DNA of 64,000 nt from Roseibacillus sp. (GCA_002686085.1 NZAC01000022.1:1-64000); one strand, 5' to 3'; positions 17,114 to 26,498 are shown, numbered from the stretch's first letter. Program-made: numbers and translations. Notes: generated from the letters alone by a model not told the origin.

Positions 17114-19960
17114 ATGCGGTTTATCTGCACATCCATCACTTTGGCTCTTTCCAGCCTAGTTCTGGCCAACCCTGTCCTCGTTCGAGAGACCGGCCCCCTC
17201 ACTCCAGAGGAGGAGTTGAAGGGGTTCTCTGTCCCGGACGACTTCAAGATTCAACTCTTTGCCTCCGAACCGTTGATCAACAAACCGATCAATCTGGCCT
17301 GGGATAAAAGGGGGCGGCTCTGGGTCTCCTCCACGGTGGAGTACCCCTATGCCGCAGAAAAAGACAGATGGGCAGATGACGAAGGGTCCAAGGTCAGAGA
17401 CAGCCGCGATGCCATCAAGATTCTTGAGGACATCGATGGAGACGGAAAGGCAGATACCGTAATTGATTTCGCAGACGGCCTTAACATTCCAACCGGGGTA
17501 GTCCCCTGGCACCGGCCCGAGCACAAGGATGGCTGTATTGCGTGGAGCATACCAAACATATGGTATTTCGCAGATACCACCGGGGACGGAAAAGCAGATC
17601 TTCGAGAAGTCCTTTTCGGGCCAATGGGATATGAACGGGATACTCACGGGATGTGTTCCAGCTTTCGGCTTGGCCACGATGGATGGGTCTATGCTACGCA
17701 CGGTTTCAATAACATATCCATCGTCACGGCTGGCGACGGATCAAGTGTCGAGATGAATTCCGGCAATGTCTTTCGGTTCAAACCGGACGGGTCTCGCATT
17801 GAGGTCTGGAGCCGTGGTCAGGTAAACCCCTTTGGCCTCTGCTTCGATAAAAGAGGAAACCTTTACAGTGCCGACTGCCACAGTGCCCCGGTCTACCAGC
17901 TAATTCGAGGGGCATACTACCCGAGTTTCGGGAAACCGCATGACGGGATGGGTTTCGGGCCCACCATGATTCAACATACTCACGGATCCACAGGAATCTG
18001 CGGCATTGTCCTTATAGACCGCAACCAATGGGGGCGCAGGTGGAACTACCGGATGCTCATCGGCAACCCGGTGAACTCAGTGATCAACCACGATGGGATC
18101 AAATATGCGGGTACCACCCCTGTGGCGGTGGAGCAGCCGGACTTCATGACCAGTAAGGATCCGTGGTTTCGACCTGTGGACCTGTGCCTTGGTGGAGACG
18201 GGGCACTGTATGTCGCCGACTTTTACAATAAGATCATAGGACACTATGAAGTCCCCCTCAACCACTCTGGTCGCGATCGAAAAAGAGGGCGAATATGGCG
18301 GATAACGCCTAAGGCAGGCCCATTGGCGCCCGGACCCATGAGTCTCCAAGAGTCCGGCGACAATCCAGTCGAGGAACTACAGTCACGCTCTCCCCATATC
18401 CGGCGCGCCGCCGCAGCCGAGCTCCAGCAAAACCCCCGTGCTGAATCTCTCATCCCGCTCCTCGAACTCTATTACCGGGAAAGGTCCGATGATACCCACC
18501 TGCGACATGTGATCCGGTTGGCCATTCGGTCACAGCTTGGCTCTCCCGGGGCTCTCGACGGGGAAATGGTCTCCAGACTTCTACCCACCGATATCGCTCT
18601 CGCAAGCCCGACTCCCAGCTCCTCTGCTTTCCTCCTGCAGCGACTACAACAAAGCCCTCGCCTGCGCGATACGCTTGAGATCCTCAGCCACCTTGCCCGC
18701 CATGGGAAAAGAGAAGTGCTGGAAGGAGCTGTCGCATGGATGAAGCACCAGCAGGATCGCCCCTCAAGCGTCCGAGCCGGGCAATTCAACGCTTTCATGA
18801 GAGGCATGCAGGAGCGTGGTGAGCTAACGATCGATCCTTCTCTGATCAAGATGGGACAGGATATTGCCCGTAGCCTACTTGTTGAGCGGCATGAGCGTTC
18901 GTGGTCTATGAGCTCTCACCCGGACCATCCAAAAAGCGCTTCTCCATGGACTCTGCAACAAAGAGAATGTGAGGACGGGCGGACTGTATCCGTTATTTCC
19001 AGCCTAGCAATTGGCAAACCCGGGGCCGAGTCCCGAACGGGTATTCTCCGCAGCAGTCCCTTCATCGCCCATGATACAATCTCGTTCTGGATTTGTGGGC
19101 ATCGAGGACATCCTGATCAGCCTCCCCACGAGAACAATTTTATACGCCTCACAGACTCCAAAACCGGCAAGGAGCTGCGCCGCGCTTATCCCCCCAGAAA
19201 CGACCGCGCTATCAAAGTCGAATGGGAGCTCTCCTCATTGAAGGGCCGCCAAGTAGAGTTGGAGGTTATAGACGGGGACAACGGGCCATCCTTTGCTTGG
19301 CTGGCCATAACGCGCCTCAAGCCGCCAGCGGCCCAAGTGGACTCGTTTGCTCCTTCCGCTGCCCATGGAGGGCTACTTGAGGGCCTCGCCCGGGTTCTTC
19401 TGGTGAGTGCTCCTGCCGATCTCCGTGACCAGCTGAAAGCGTTTCTCCCATCCCTGCCCGCCACCTCACCCTCGCTGCCAACCAGCAAGGAGCGCAGTCG
19501 ACTTGAGAAGGTCATCAAGAAACGCGTTGAATCCTTTGAACTGGCGCAGCCAAGAATGGAAAATGGAAAGGCCCTTTTCAAAACCCACTGTGCCTCATGC
19601 CATCAGGTCGCTGGCGAGGGAGCGCTGCTTGGGCCCCAACTCGATGGCATCGGCGCTCGAGGAGCCGCCCGATTGACTGAGGACATCCTCGACCCAAATC
19701 GCAACGTCGATGCACACTTTTTCCTGACGACCTTGACGCTGAAGAATGGAACCAGCACCGCTGGGTTTGTCCGGGGAGAATCAGGGGAGGTCATTCTTCT
19801 GGTTGATGCCATGGGCAAGGAGTACCGAATCGAAAAAAGCTCGATCAGTGCCAGTGATACCCTTCCCCGCTCTCTGATGCCCTCCTCGTTTGAGCATTTA
19901 CTTAAGGAAGACGAATTCCATGATCTTCTCGGCTGGCTTCTTTCTAAAAGGGATCAATAA
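17114..19960 (+). CDS. PVC-type heme-binding CxxCH protein
   Basis: A 948-residue periplasmic protein with a signal peptide (cleavage about LAN-PVL) and a good AGAGGA-type site five bases before ATG. Residues about 30-400 form a membrane-bound-dehydrogenase-type propeller (PDDFKIQLFASEPLINKPINLAWDKRGRLWV, split across conserved FASEP and WD motifs; DIDGDGKADTVIDFADGLNIPTGV; YSADCHSAPVYQLIRGAYYP). Residues about 410-620 are HEAT-like helices. Residues about 640-740 form a beta-rich module. The C-terminus holds a c-type cytochrome with C826-A-S-C829-H830 and a distal LGPQLDGIG. The family is a hallmark of Planctomycetes and Verrucomicrobia and is thought to pass electrons from sugar oxidation to the respiratory chain. 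Here there is no adjacent DUF1553/1501 pair. Confidence 0.88.
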   Translation: MRFICTSITLALSSLVLANPVLVRETGPLTPEEELKGFSVPDDFKIQLFASEPLINKPINLAWDKRGRLWVSSTVEYPYAAEKDRWADDEGSKVRDSRDAIKILEDIDGDGKADTVIDFADGLNIPTGVVPWHRPEHKDGCIAWSIPNIWYFADTTGDGKADLREVLFGPMGYERDTHGMCSSFRLGHDGWVYATHGFNNISIVTAGDGSSVEMNSGNVFRFKPDGSRIEVWSRGQVNPFGLCFDKRGNLYSADCHSAPVYQLIRGAYYPSFGKPHDGMGFGPTMIQHTHGSTGICGIVLIDRNQWGRRWNYRMLIGNPVNSVINHDGIKYAGTTPVAVEQPDFMTSKDPWFRPVDLCLGGDGALYVADFYNKIIGHYEVPLNHSGRDRKRGRIWRITPKAGPLAPGPMSLQESGDNPVEELQSRSPHIRRAAAAELQQNPRAESLIPLLELYYRERSDDTHLRHVIRLAIRSQLGSPGALDGEMVSRLLPTDIALASPTPSSSAFLLQRLQQSPRLRDTLEILSHLARHGKREVLEGAVAWMKHQQDRPSSVRAGQFNAFMRGMQERGELTIDPSLIKMGQDIARSLLVERHERSWSMSSHPDHPKSASPWTLQQRECEDGRTVSVISSLAIGKPGAESRTGILRSSPFIAHDTISFWICGHRGHPDQPPHENNFIRLTDSKTGKELRRAYPPRNDRAIKVEWELSSLKGRQVELEVIDGDNGPSFAWLAITRLKPPAAQVDSFAPSAAHGGLLEGLARVLLVSAPADLRDQLKAFLPSLPATSPSLPTSKERSRLEKVIKKRVESFELAQPRMENGKALFKTHCASCHQVAGEGALLGPQLDGIGARGAARLTEDILDPNRNVDAHFFLTTLTLKNGTSTAGFVRGESGEVILLVDAMGKEYRIEKSSISASDTLPRSLMPSSFEHLLKEDEFHDLLGWLLSKRDQ

Positions 19961-20042
19961 TCCAACAAATCTGGAAGCAACCCGCACCGGGCTTAGACCT
20001 ACATTTGGAGCCCTGCAGGGAGGACAGATCCCCAGAGCCGCG

Positions 20043-20978
20043 ATGAAACGTGCTTTCCTGATTATCCTGGCAATTCTTGTATTTGGACACGGCACAAATT
20101 GCGTTGTCGCGCAGGCAGACACATGGGGAAAGACCACTGCCAGACCAGCAGAATTTTATGCTGCAAGCGATGTCCCCGCAAGTCAGGTAGAGCTGACAAA
20201 GCAGTGGTATCAAGTCGCTTCCAGAGCTTGGGGAAACTTTGGCCCTCTCGAGTTCTGGATTGTTGGCAGAAGTGAAAAAGCCGCCCGCGATCTCGACCGA
20301 AAATATTGCGCTGTACGAAAGCAGAAAGATCCGGGCACAGTCCTACACTACTGCCTCAACAGGAGCCATAACTTCACCGACTATGCGCGGGACGGTAATG
20401 CAGGGCTGAACACACGCAGAAACGAACGAGATAAGTGGTCCGGCTTTATCATTACCATGTCCGGAAAAAATCCCGGACCAAGAGAGGAAGACTATAAGCC
20501 TGTGGTGCTGCACGAATACTTTCACGTCTACCAACACGCGCATATCCACAGCAGAAAGGAGCAGACAAGAGATAGCCTCAACCAGACCAATCCGTGGTGG
20601 AGTGAAGGAGGCGCTGAATACATGGCTCAGCTACTCTACTCGAGGCAAAAGGGCGTGCGGGCCAACTACCTGAAAGAGGTCATGCAGCGCAAGCTGCGCT
20701 CATCGGGCAGCCTGCAGGAGGGAGAAACCATAAGGGATATTCCATATGGACGAAGAGCGCGGATTGCTTACGATCTTGGTGCATGGTTTATTGCATTCCT
20801 TATCAGTAAATCGAGTGAGGAAGCCTACCAGGTTAACTTTTTCAAAGCTCTTGAGACAAGGGGTTTCGAACGAGCCTTCCTAGATAGTTTTGGCCGATCT
20901 TCGAAGGCCCTGCTTGAAGAGTTTCATAATCATTTCCTCTCCCTAAGCCGGCGCTCCCAGCTGAAGATTATTCCCTGA
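20043..20978 (+). CDS. Secreted putative HExxH metallopeptidase
   Basis: 311 residues. The first hydrophobic segment (MKRAFLIILAILVFGHGTNC ... VAQA) is a signal peptide only if translation starts here; an in-frame extension into the cytochrome gene is rejected. A gluzincin-like zinc site is visible: H157-E-Y-F-H161 in VVLHEYFHVYQH, followed by WWSEGGAEY with candidate third ligand Glu188 or Glu192, and a later AYDLGAWFIAFL. The family is not one I can name precisely; it resembles collagenase-like or basic secretory peptidases only in these motifs. It lies 82 bases after the cytochrome gene on the same strand and is followed by a hairpin terminator. Confidence 0.68.
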   Translation: MKRAFLIILAILVFGHGTNCVVAQADTWGKTTARPAEFYAASDVPASQVELTKQWYQVASRAWGNFGPLEFWIVGRSEKAARDLDRKYCAVRKQKDPGTVLHYCLNRSHNFTDYARDGNAGLNTRRNERDKWSGFIITMSGKNPGPREEDYKPVVLHEYFHVYQHAHIHSRKEQTRDSLNQTNPWWSEGGAEYMAQLLYSRQKGVRANYLKEVMQRKLRSSGSLQEGETIRDIPYGRRARIAYDLGAWFIAFLISKSSEEAYQVNFFKALETRGFERAFLDSFGRSSKALLEEFHNHFLSLSRRSQLKIIP

Positions 20979-20990
20979 CCCAATTCACTT

Positions 20991-21023
20991 GCCGGAGAGG
21001 CTCAAATACCTCTCCCGGCTTTT
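20991..21023 (+). terminator. Rho-independent terminator after the HExxH gene
   Basis: GCCGGAGAGG at 20991-21000 pairs with CCTCTCCCGGC at 21009-21019 (one bulged C), with an eight-base loop and TTTT at 21020-21023. It begins 13 bases after the stop at 20978 and separates this gene from the amidohydrolase pair. Confidence 0.7.
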
Positions 21024-21063
21024 CCAAGTGGCGAAGTGCTTTCTCCTGCTGTAAGAGGATTTC

Positions 21064-22374
21064 ATGTTTGGCTCTCTGCGTTACCTGACTCCTCTTGCGA
21101 TCCTCGCGGTCATCGCGGTAGCATCGCTGGGCGGGGACGAGAATTCCTCCCCGATCAGGGCCTACGTAGGGGCTCATATCATTCCCGTTACTGCTCCGGA
21201 AATTCCTGATGGCGTTCTCCTCATAGAGGGAGAAAATATTGCCGCTGTAGGGAAACGGGGTGAAGTTACAATTCCAAAGGGAGCCAAGGTCATCGACCTA
21301 AAAGGCAAATTCGTCTTCCCGGGCCTGGTCTGCACGCATTCGCATGTCGGAAAAGTTCAGGGTGGCGACGGGTCCTCTCCCATCCAGCCCGGGGTCAGAG
21401 TTCTGGACTCCATCGACGTTCTGGATAGCACCCTTGAGAAAGCCCGAGCCGGCGGAATCACGATGGCCAACCTCATGTCGGGCTCTGGACACCTTCTCTC
21501 GGGCCAGACTGCATACCTCAAACTCCGCGATGGGGTCACTGTCGAAGAACTGGCACTTCGTAACGAAGATGGCTCCATGGCCGGAGGCATCAAGATGGCC
21601 AATGGAACCAATTCGATCAAAGGGGCTGGCGGTTCGCCCGGCACTCGCGGAAAATCAGCGGCATTAGTCCGCGAGCAGTTCATCAAGGCCCAGCAATATC
21701 GGGATAAGCTCGCTGCAGGTGGGGATGATCCTCCAGAGCGCGATCTCGCCATGGAGGCTCTCGTCGACGTGCTTGAGGGGAGGAAGGTCGTGCACCACCA
21801 TACTCATCGACATGATGACATTATCACAGTGCTACGCCTGAAAAAGGAATTTGGATTCAAGGTCGTCCTGCACCATGTCTCCGAAGCGTGGAAAGTGGCC
21901 GACGAAATTGCAGAATCCGGAGTGTCCTGCTCGATCATCTATCTCGACTCCCCTGGAGGAAAACTGGAGGCCCGAGATCTTGAATGGAAAAATGGGGCCG
22001 AACTGGAAAAACGTGGAGTTCTGACAGCATTCCATACTGATGACCCGATTAACGATTCCCGGTGGTTTCTTCGTAGTGCAGGCCTGGCAGTCCGGTCTGG
22101 GATGTCCCGGCAGAAGGCTCTCGAAGCAGTGACCATTGCGGGCGCAAAAATGATGGATCAGGCGGAGCATACCGGATCTCTTACAGTTGGGAAAAAGGCG
22201 GATTTTGTGATCCTGAACGGAGACCCCCTCTCGGTCTATACGCGGGTTCTGGAGACTCACGTGGAAGGGAACAAAGTTTTTGACCTCGACGACCCCGGGG
22301 ACCGGCTCTGGGCTGAGGGAGGTTTCGGCGCCGGACACCGTAGACTGGCGAGTGGCTGCTGCTTCTACAAATAA
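21064..22374 (+). CDS. Amidohydrolase with intact metal site (imidazolonepropionase-like)
   Basis: 436 residues with an N-terminal hydrophobic signal (LTPLAILAVIAVASLGG) and an AGAGGA site four bases before ATG. The amidohydrolase-superfamily metal ligands are all visible: H92-S-H94 in GLVCTHSHVG, the His cluster HHHTHRH (244-250), H270-H271 in VVLHHVSEAW, and H324 with the catalytic D326 in FHTDDP. The GKKADFVILNGDPL end is typical of the superfamily's second beta-sandwich strand. Probably periplasmic, hydrolysing an amide or cyclic amide; the substrate is unknown. Twelve bases separate it from a paralog that has lost these ligands. Confidence 0.85.
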   Translation: MFGSLRYLTPLAILAVIAVASLGGDENSSPIRAYVGAHIIPVTAPEIPDGVLLIEGENIAAVGKRGEVTIPKGAKVIDLKGKFVFPGLVCTHSHVGKVQGGDGSSPIQPGVRVLDSIDVLDSTLEKARAGGITMANLMSGSGHLLSGQTAYLKLRDGVTVEELALRNEDGSMAGGIKMANGTNSIKGAGGSPGTRGKSAALVREQFIKAQQYRDKLAAGGDDPPERDLAMEALVDVLEGRKVVHHHTHRHDDIITVLRLKKEFGFKVVLHHVSEAWKVADEIAESGVSCSIIYLDSPGGKLEARDLEWKNGAELEKRGVLTAFHTDDPINDSRWFLRSAGLAVRSGMSRQKALEAVTIAGAKMMDQAEHTGSLTVGKKADFVILNGDPLSVYTRVLETHVEGNKVFDLDDPGDRLWAEGGFGAGHRRLASGCCFYK

Positions 22375-22386
22375 CAGAATACCCCT

Positions 22387-23619
22387 ATGAAGATTTACCT
22401 TCTTAGTGCCAGCTTACTGTTCCATTGCGTCCTTACTGCAAGCGCTCAGGTCGCGGTTCAGGCAGATATACTTTATACGATGACTGGCGACTTAAAGCCG
22501 CTCCGTCATGGAGTGGTTCTCTGCTCAAAAGATGGGAAGATCGAAAGAGTTGGATCACTGGGCGACGTAGATATCCCTGAAGGATATCGCCTTCTTAAAG
22601 CAGCGGTGGCAACCCCTGGTTTTATTGATGCCCATACAACCGTGGGGCTATCGGGAATCCTGAATCTTGATCGCCACGATCAGGAACAGCTGGAAACCTC
22701 CGCTCCGATCCAACCCGAACTCAGAGCCGTCGATGCATACAATGGCAGAGACCCTCTCGTGCAATGGATCCGGGAACTGGGAATCACTACTATTCATACT
22801 GGACATGCCCCCGGTGCACTGGTGGCGGGCCAGACCATGATCCTGAAGACACACGTTCCTGCCATAACCGATCCAGAGAAGAACACCCTTCGCCCTTTCG
22901 CGATGGTAGCAAGCACCCTTGGCTCAGGCGGCTTTGGACGAGGAGGAAAATCTCCGGGAACCCGTGCCAAGTCTCTCGCCATGCTGCGGGAGCATCTCCT
23001 CAAGGCCCAACGCCACCTCAAGAAAAGGACCGAGGCAAAGGAGGATGAGAAACCAGATCCCAACCTGAGACTGGATGCGATGGCAGCGGTTCTCGAAGGA
23101 AGCGTTCCCTTGCTGGTGACCGCCAGGCGCCATCAGGATATCGCTGCCGCCCTTCGTCTGCAGAGGGAGTTCAATTTCCCACTGATTCTCGATGGAGCCT
23201 CGGAGGCTTACCTCCTGCTGGAGGAAATCAAGAAGGCCAAGGTCCCCATCATCATCCACCCCACCATGGCTCGACCCTATGGGGAGAATGAGAACATCAC
23301 TTTTACTCTAGCGGCCAAGTTACATGCTGCCGGGATCCCTTTTGCCTTTCAGTCAGGCTACGAGCCCTATGTTCCGAAAACGCGAGTTGTACATTTTGAA
23401 GCCGCACTCTCCGTTGCTTACGGACTCCCCCATGAAATCGCGCTGGCGGGATGCACTTCAGCAGCCGCAAAAATTCTTGGAGTGGAAGACCGCATAGGCT
23501 CTCTCAAACCGGGTCTAGAAGCAGATCTGGCCCTGTTCGATGGAGACCCTCTCGAAACTGTAACTCACTGTACGGGTGTCATTATTGGAGGCAGGCTCGT
23601 CTCCGAGAGAATCAAGTAA
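22387..23619 (+). CDS. Amidohydrolase paralog with degenerate metal site
   Basis: 410 residues with a signal peptide (LLSASLLFHCVLTASAQ). It aligns end to end with the preceding amidohydrolase (GxPGTRAKSLAMLREHLLKAQ versus SPGTRGKSAALVREQFIKAQ; AALRLQREFNFPLIL versus TVLRLKKEFGFKVVL), but the metal-binding positions are replaced. H-x-H becomes H83-T-T, the HHHTH cluster becomes LVTAR, HH becomes DG in LILDGASEAY, and the catalytic HTDD becomes QSGY. It is therefore predicted to be catalytically inactive, perhaps a structural partner of the first enzyme in a heterodimer. Related tandem pairs are known in other bacteria. The frame is clean, so it is not a pseudogene. Confidence 0.82.
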   Translation: MKIYLLSASLLFHCVLTASAQVAVQADILYTMTGDLKPLRHGVVLCSKDGKIERVGSLGDVDIPEGYRLLKAAVATPGFIDAHTTVGLSGILNLDRHDQEQLETSAPIQPELRAVDAYNGRDPLVQWIRELGITTIHTGHAPGALVAGQTMILKTHVPAITDPEKNTLRPFAMVASTLGSGGFGRGGKSPGTRAKSLAMLREHLLKAQRHLKKRTEAKEDEKPDPNLRLDAMAAVLEGSVPLLVTARRHQDIAAALRLQREFNFPLILDGASEAYLLLEEIKKAKVPIIIHPTMARPYGENENITFTLAAKLHAAGIPFAFQSGYEPYVPKTRVVHFEAALSVAYGLPHEIALAGCTSAAAKILGVEDRIGSLKPGLEADLALFDGDPLETVTHCTGVIIGGRLVSERIK

Positions 23620-23715
23620 CACCCACACGGCCGCTTCGATGCGGCAACAAAGATCTCCTCCGCCAGGCGATCTCTCTCTTTTACTGGAGACTCGTTTGGT
23701 GTATCCGCGTCTCGC

Positions 23716-25566
23716 ATGAAATTGTTGTCTTTATTTCTCGCCTGTCTGATTGCCTTCCCTGCAGCGGCAGAAACCTTCGAAAAAGCGGAGCGAATCGCCC
23801 GGAAACAAGGCAAAAGAGCACTCAAGCAGTCCGCATCAGGCCTATCAGAAAATGACCTCCGAACCTATGTCACTCGCCTTGCCTCAGCACAGTATGAAGG
23901 GCGTGGGACCGGCGATAAGGGCGAACGGATGGCAACTTCCTACCTCGCCACCTTCTTCCGCGGGCTCGGATTAGCACCGGAAGGCACTGCAACTTCGTTC
24001 TTTCATACCTTCGACTTCGCCGCCGGGATGCGAATGGAGGGGATCAACAATCTATCCTTTGCAGGCAAAATCCCAGAAGGTTTCAAAGGCATCATTACGC
24101 CCGGAAAAGACTACCAACCTCTTTCGATCTCAACCTCGGGAGAGACCAAAGCAGAAGCCGTGTTCGCTGGCTTTGGTATAGCCGCGGGAAACTATGACAG
24201 CTTCGCGGGCATCGATCCAAAGGACCGTTGGGTAGTAGTACTCCGGGGCGTGCCGGCATCCCGTCCTGAACTGCGGGGATCGGCCCCCCTTCTCGTGAAG
24301 GCTAACCTCGCGAAAGAAAAGGGTGCTGCTGGTATTATTTTCGTCAAAGGCACCAACGAGGAAATCTCCACGGAGCTCTTCCCTCTGAGCCAGGAGATCG
24401 GGGGGGCTCCTATCCTGCCAGCTCTCTGTATCACGGATCGGCTTGCAGCACCTCTCCTTACCGGCAAAGACGACCGAGCAGCCTTAAAGGAGCTCTTCCG
24501 TTCGTATTCTGATGGGGAAAAGGTGAGAGGCTTTGCCCTAGAGAGTTCAATTTCGACTCGAATTGGAATCGTCAAGAATAGGGAAAAGGGGCGAAACGTG
24601 ATTGCCCGGCTTGTCTCAGGCAGCAAACCAGCTGCGGAAGCCATCATGATCGGGGCCCACATAGATCATCTTGGCTATGGCAACCGGGGAGGAACCCGGG
24701 CCAAGGGCGAAGAAGCTGAAGCTCTGCATTACGGAGCCGATGACAACGCCTCAGGAGTCGCCGCGATGATGGAGTTGGCCCAATATTTCACCTCTCAGAA
24801 AGCTAAGGGAACTCTCACACTGAAGCGCGACCTGATATTCGCTGGATGGTCGGGAGAAGAGATGGGGCTCTTCGGGTCAACTGCTTATGTCGAAGAAGGC
24901 AAAAGGCAAGGTAGCCTCTACCCCAGAATCGCGGCTTACCTCAACCTCGATATGGTTGGGCGGCTCCGGGAACAGGGCCTCAGTGTTCAGGGAACTGGAT
25001 CCAGCGGGGAGTGGGATGACCTACTGGATAAGATCGAAACCCCCGACGATGGCATGAACGTCCAGAGGTCTTCCAGCCCTTTCCTGCCTACAGATACTAC
25101 GCCGCTGTATAATGCGGGAGTTCCAATCCTTTCTCTCTTTACCGGCCTTCACGACGATTATCACACCCCAAGAGATACCATTGAAACCTTGAACTTTCCG
25201 GGCCTGCTCAAGGTCACCAGCTATGTGAAAGATATGGCCCTTCAATTGACCACGCTTCCGAAGCCCCCCGGCTATATCAAGGTTGAACGGAATGCCCGAC
25301 GCCCGACTCCGCGAGTCCTTCTTGGCATACGATTCGAAGGCGGGGAGAACGGCCTCAGAGTGACCAACGTTCAGGAGGAATCAGCGGCTTCCCGCTCAGG
25401 GCTCCGGGAAGGTGACATTCTCAGGAAATTAGATGGAAAGAATATCGATGGGAGAGAGGCCTTGGTTTCGATCCTCCTCCAACTGGAGCCAGGCCAGACC
25501 TATCCGATTCAGGTAGGCCGCGGACGGGAGGACATCACCTTTCAAATTACCCCCGACGAGCGCTGA
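23716..25566 (+). CDS. Secreted M28 aminopeptidase with PA and PDZ domains
   Basis: 616 residues with a signal peptide (LLSLFLACLIAFPAAA). Residues about 100-270 hold a PA-like insert (VFAGFGIAAGNYDSFAGIDPKDRWVVVLRG in pieces; KGAAGIIFVKG). Residues about 290-510 are the M28 catalytic domain, with di-zinc ligands in GAHIDHLG, GADDNASG, WSGEEMGLFGS, LNLDMVGR and DDYHTPRDT. Residues about 530-616 are a PDZ domain (LLGIRFE ... SAASRSGLREGDILRKLDGKNI). It is likely a periplasmic or exported aminopeptidase. It follows the amidohydrolase pair after 96 bases that include a small GCCGC/GCGGC hairpin. Confidence 0.9.
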   Translation: MKLLSLFLACLIAFPAAAETFEKAERIARKQGKRALKQSASGLSENDLRTYVTRLASAQYEGRGTGDKGERMATSYLATFFRGLGLAPEGTATSFFHTFDFAAGMRMEGINNLSFAGKIPEGFKGIITPGKDYQPLSISTSGETKAEAVFAGFGIAAGNYDSFAGIDPKDRWVVVLRGVPASRPELRGSAPLLVKANLAKEKGAAGIIFVKGTNEEISTELFPLSQEIGGAPILPALCITDRLAAPLLTGKDDRAALKELFRSYSDGEKVRGFALESSISTRIGIVKNREKGRNVIARLVSGSKPAAEAIMIGAHIDHLGYGNRGGTRAKGEEAEALHYGADDNASGVAAMMELAQYFTSQKAKGTLTLKRDLIFAGWSGEEMGLFGSTAYVEEGKRQGSLYPRIAAYLNLDMVGRLREQGLSVQGTGSSGEWDDLLDKIETPDDGMNVQRSSSPFLPTDTTPLYNAGVPILSLFTGLHDDYHTPRDTIETLNFPGLLKVTSYVKDMALQLTTLPKPPGYIKVERNARRPTPRVLLGIRFEGGENGLRVTNVQEESAASRSGLREGDILRKLDGKNIDGREALVSILLQLEPGQTYPIQVGRGREDITFQITPDER

Positions 25567-25588
25567 AGCGGGACTGGAAGGCCCGCTT
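25566..25588. terminator. Hairpin between convergent genes
   Basis: AAGCGGG (25566-25572) and CCCGCTT (25582-25588) form a perfect 7-bp stem around a nine-base loop, exactly between the stops of the M28 peptidase and the convergent membrane protein. No T tract follows, so intrinsic termination is only suggested. Confidence 0.45.
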
Positions 25589-25594
25589 AGAGCC

Positions 25595-26260
25595 TCAATT
25601 TCTGATAGATACCTTGTGCGCGATCCCATTAAGGGCCCGCACGAGATCAAGGGATGTCAGAAGCAAAAAGCCGTAGGCCAGAAACTCTGACAGCTCCTCC
25701 GCAAAGACATGGTAACTGCTTCCGAAAATATTCTCTTCGAAAACACTGCTAAGCACGATCAGTAGAAATGCAGCCTTCAGGAGGTATATGCCAAGAGATG
25801 CCCGCAGGTAGAGGCTCAAGTGCTCCCTGTAATGCCGGAAGTTTCGCAGTAATTTTGAGAGGGGAATAAGAGCGATCACGAAAAAAACGGCTCTTCCTTC
25901 CTCCGCTAGAAGGAAGACCAACCATCCAGGAACCTGCAGCTCATCAACATCGACCTCCCGGAAAGAAAAAATAAAGCACAGGATTGAGAGGAACAAAGCC
26001 AGCGCCCTGTCCCGGGACCGGAGGGCTGACCCGGCAAGAGCAAAAGTCAAACAACTGATCAGGAGAATCACGACCTGCATGTTCTCCAACCAGTTGTTCT
26101 CCTCATAGATCATTCCTATTTCCCGACACACCGCCAGATAGGAGAGGACCAAACTGAGGGCCAGAAGCAGCAGGAGGGCTGTGGAATTCCTTCGATCGAG
26201 CAAGACGAGTCCTGGAGCGAGAAACGCGCTTAAGAGAATCGCTATGAGGGCGAAATCCAT
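25595..26260 (-). CDS. Multi-pass membrane protein of unknown function
   Basis: A 221-residue hydrophobic protein with about six or seven transmembrane helices. One conserved-looking block stands out: IYEENNWLENMQVVILLIS in the second/third helix region, followed by FREVDVDELQVPGW. The acidic/aromatic loop between helices could be functional. No family was recognised. A TTG start 36 bases further upstream (26296) is possible, but the ATG used here begins directly at a hydrophobic helix (MDFALIAILLSAFLAPG). It is transcribed away from the TPR gene; the 238-base gap between them holds a 10-bp inverted repeat. Confidence 0.65.
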   Translation of the reverse strand: MDFALIAILLSAFLAPGLVLLDRRNSTALLLLLALSLVLSYLAVCREIGMIYEENNWLENMQVVILLISCLTFALAGSALRSRDRALALFLSILCFIFSFREVDVDELQVPGWLVFLLAEEGRAVFFVIALIPLSKLLRNFRHYREHLSLYLRASLGIYLLKAAFLLIVLSSVFEENIFGSSYHVFAEELSEFLAYGFLLLTSLDLVRALNGIAHKVSIRN

Positions 26261-26342
26261 GGTGGCTGCCCCATCCCTTGCGACAGAATGAAACAATAAT
26301 TTAACGGCGCCTCCAAGTAACTCTTATTTTTAGGCAATCCAC

Positions 26343-26403
26343 TAATGGAGCGAACCCCGGATCGACATCCTCCGCCCTCGGCAGCCCGCAAAGCGCTCCA
26401 TTA
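26343..26403. repeat. 10-bp perfect inverted repeat in a divergent intergenic region
   Basis: TAATGGAGCG (26343-26352) is exactly mirrored by CGCTCCATTA (26394-26403) across 41 bases. It lies between the divergent starts of the membrane protein (26260) and the TPR gene (26499). It could be an operator, or the closing stem of a small structured RNA. It does not fold as a tRNA: no 7-bp acceptor, D-arm and T-arm combination fits. Confidence 0.6.
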
Positions 26404-26498
26404 TCACGCGATAGTGGCAGATCCTGTTGCAGGCTCTTTATTCTTCCAGCCCAAGAATGAGCATGACAGCTCCTTTTGTCTCGGTCAGGATGATAGAG

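Noticed and set aside
22387..23619. Second amidohydrolase as a decayed pseudogene
   Set aside because: The frame is uninterrupted, the signal peptide is intact and fold segments are conserved; a pseudoenzyme is the better reading.
26343..26403. tRNA-like element formed by the inverted repeat
   Set aside because: The closing stem is 10 bp and the interior does not form D, anticodon and T arms of correct size.
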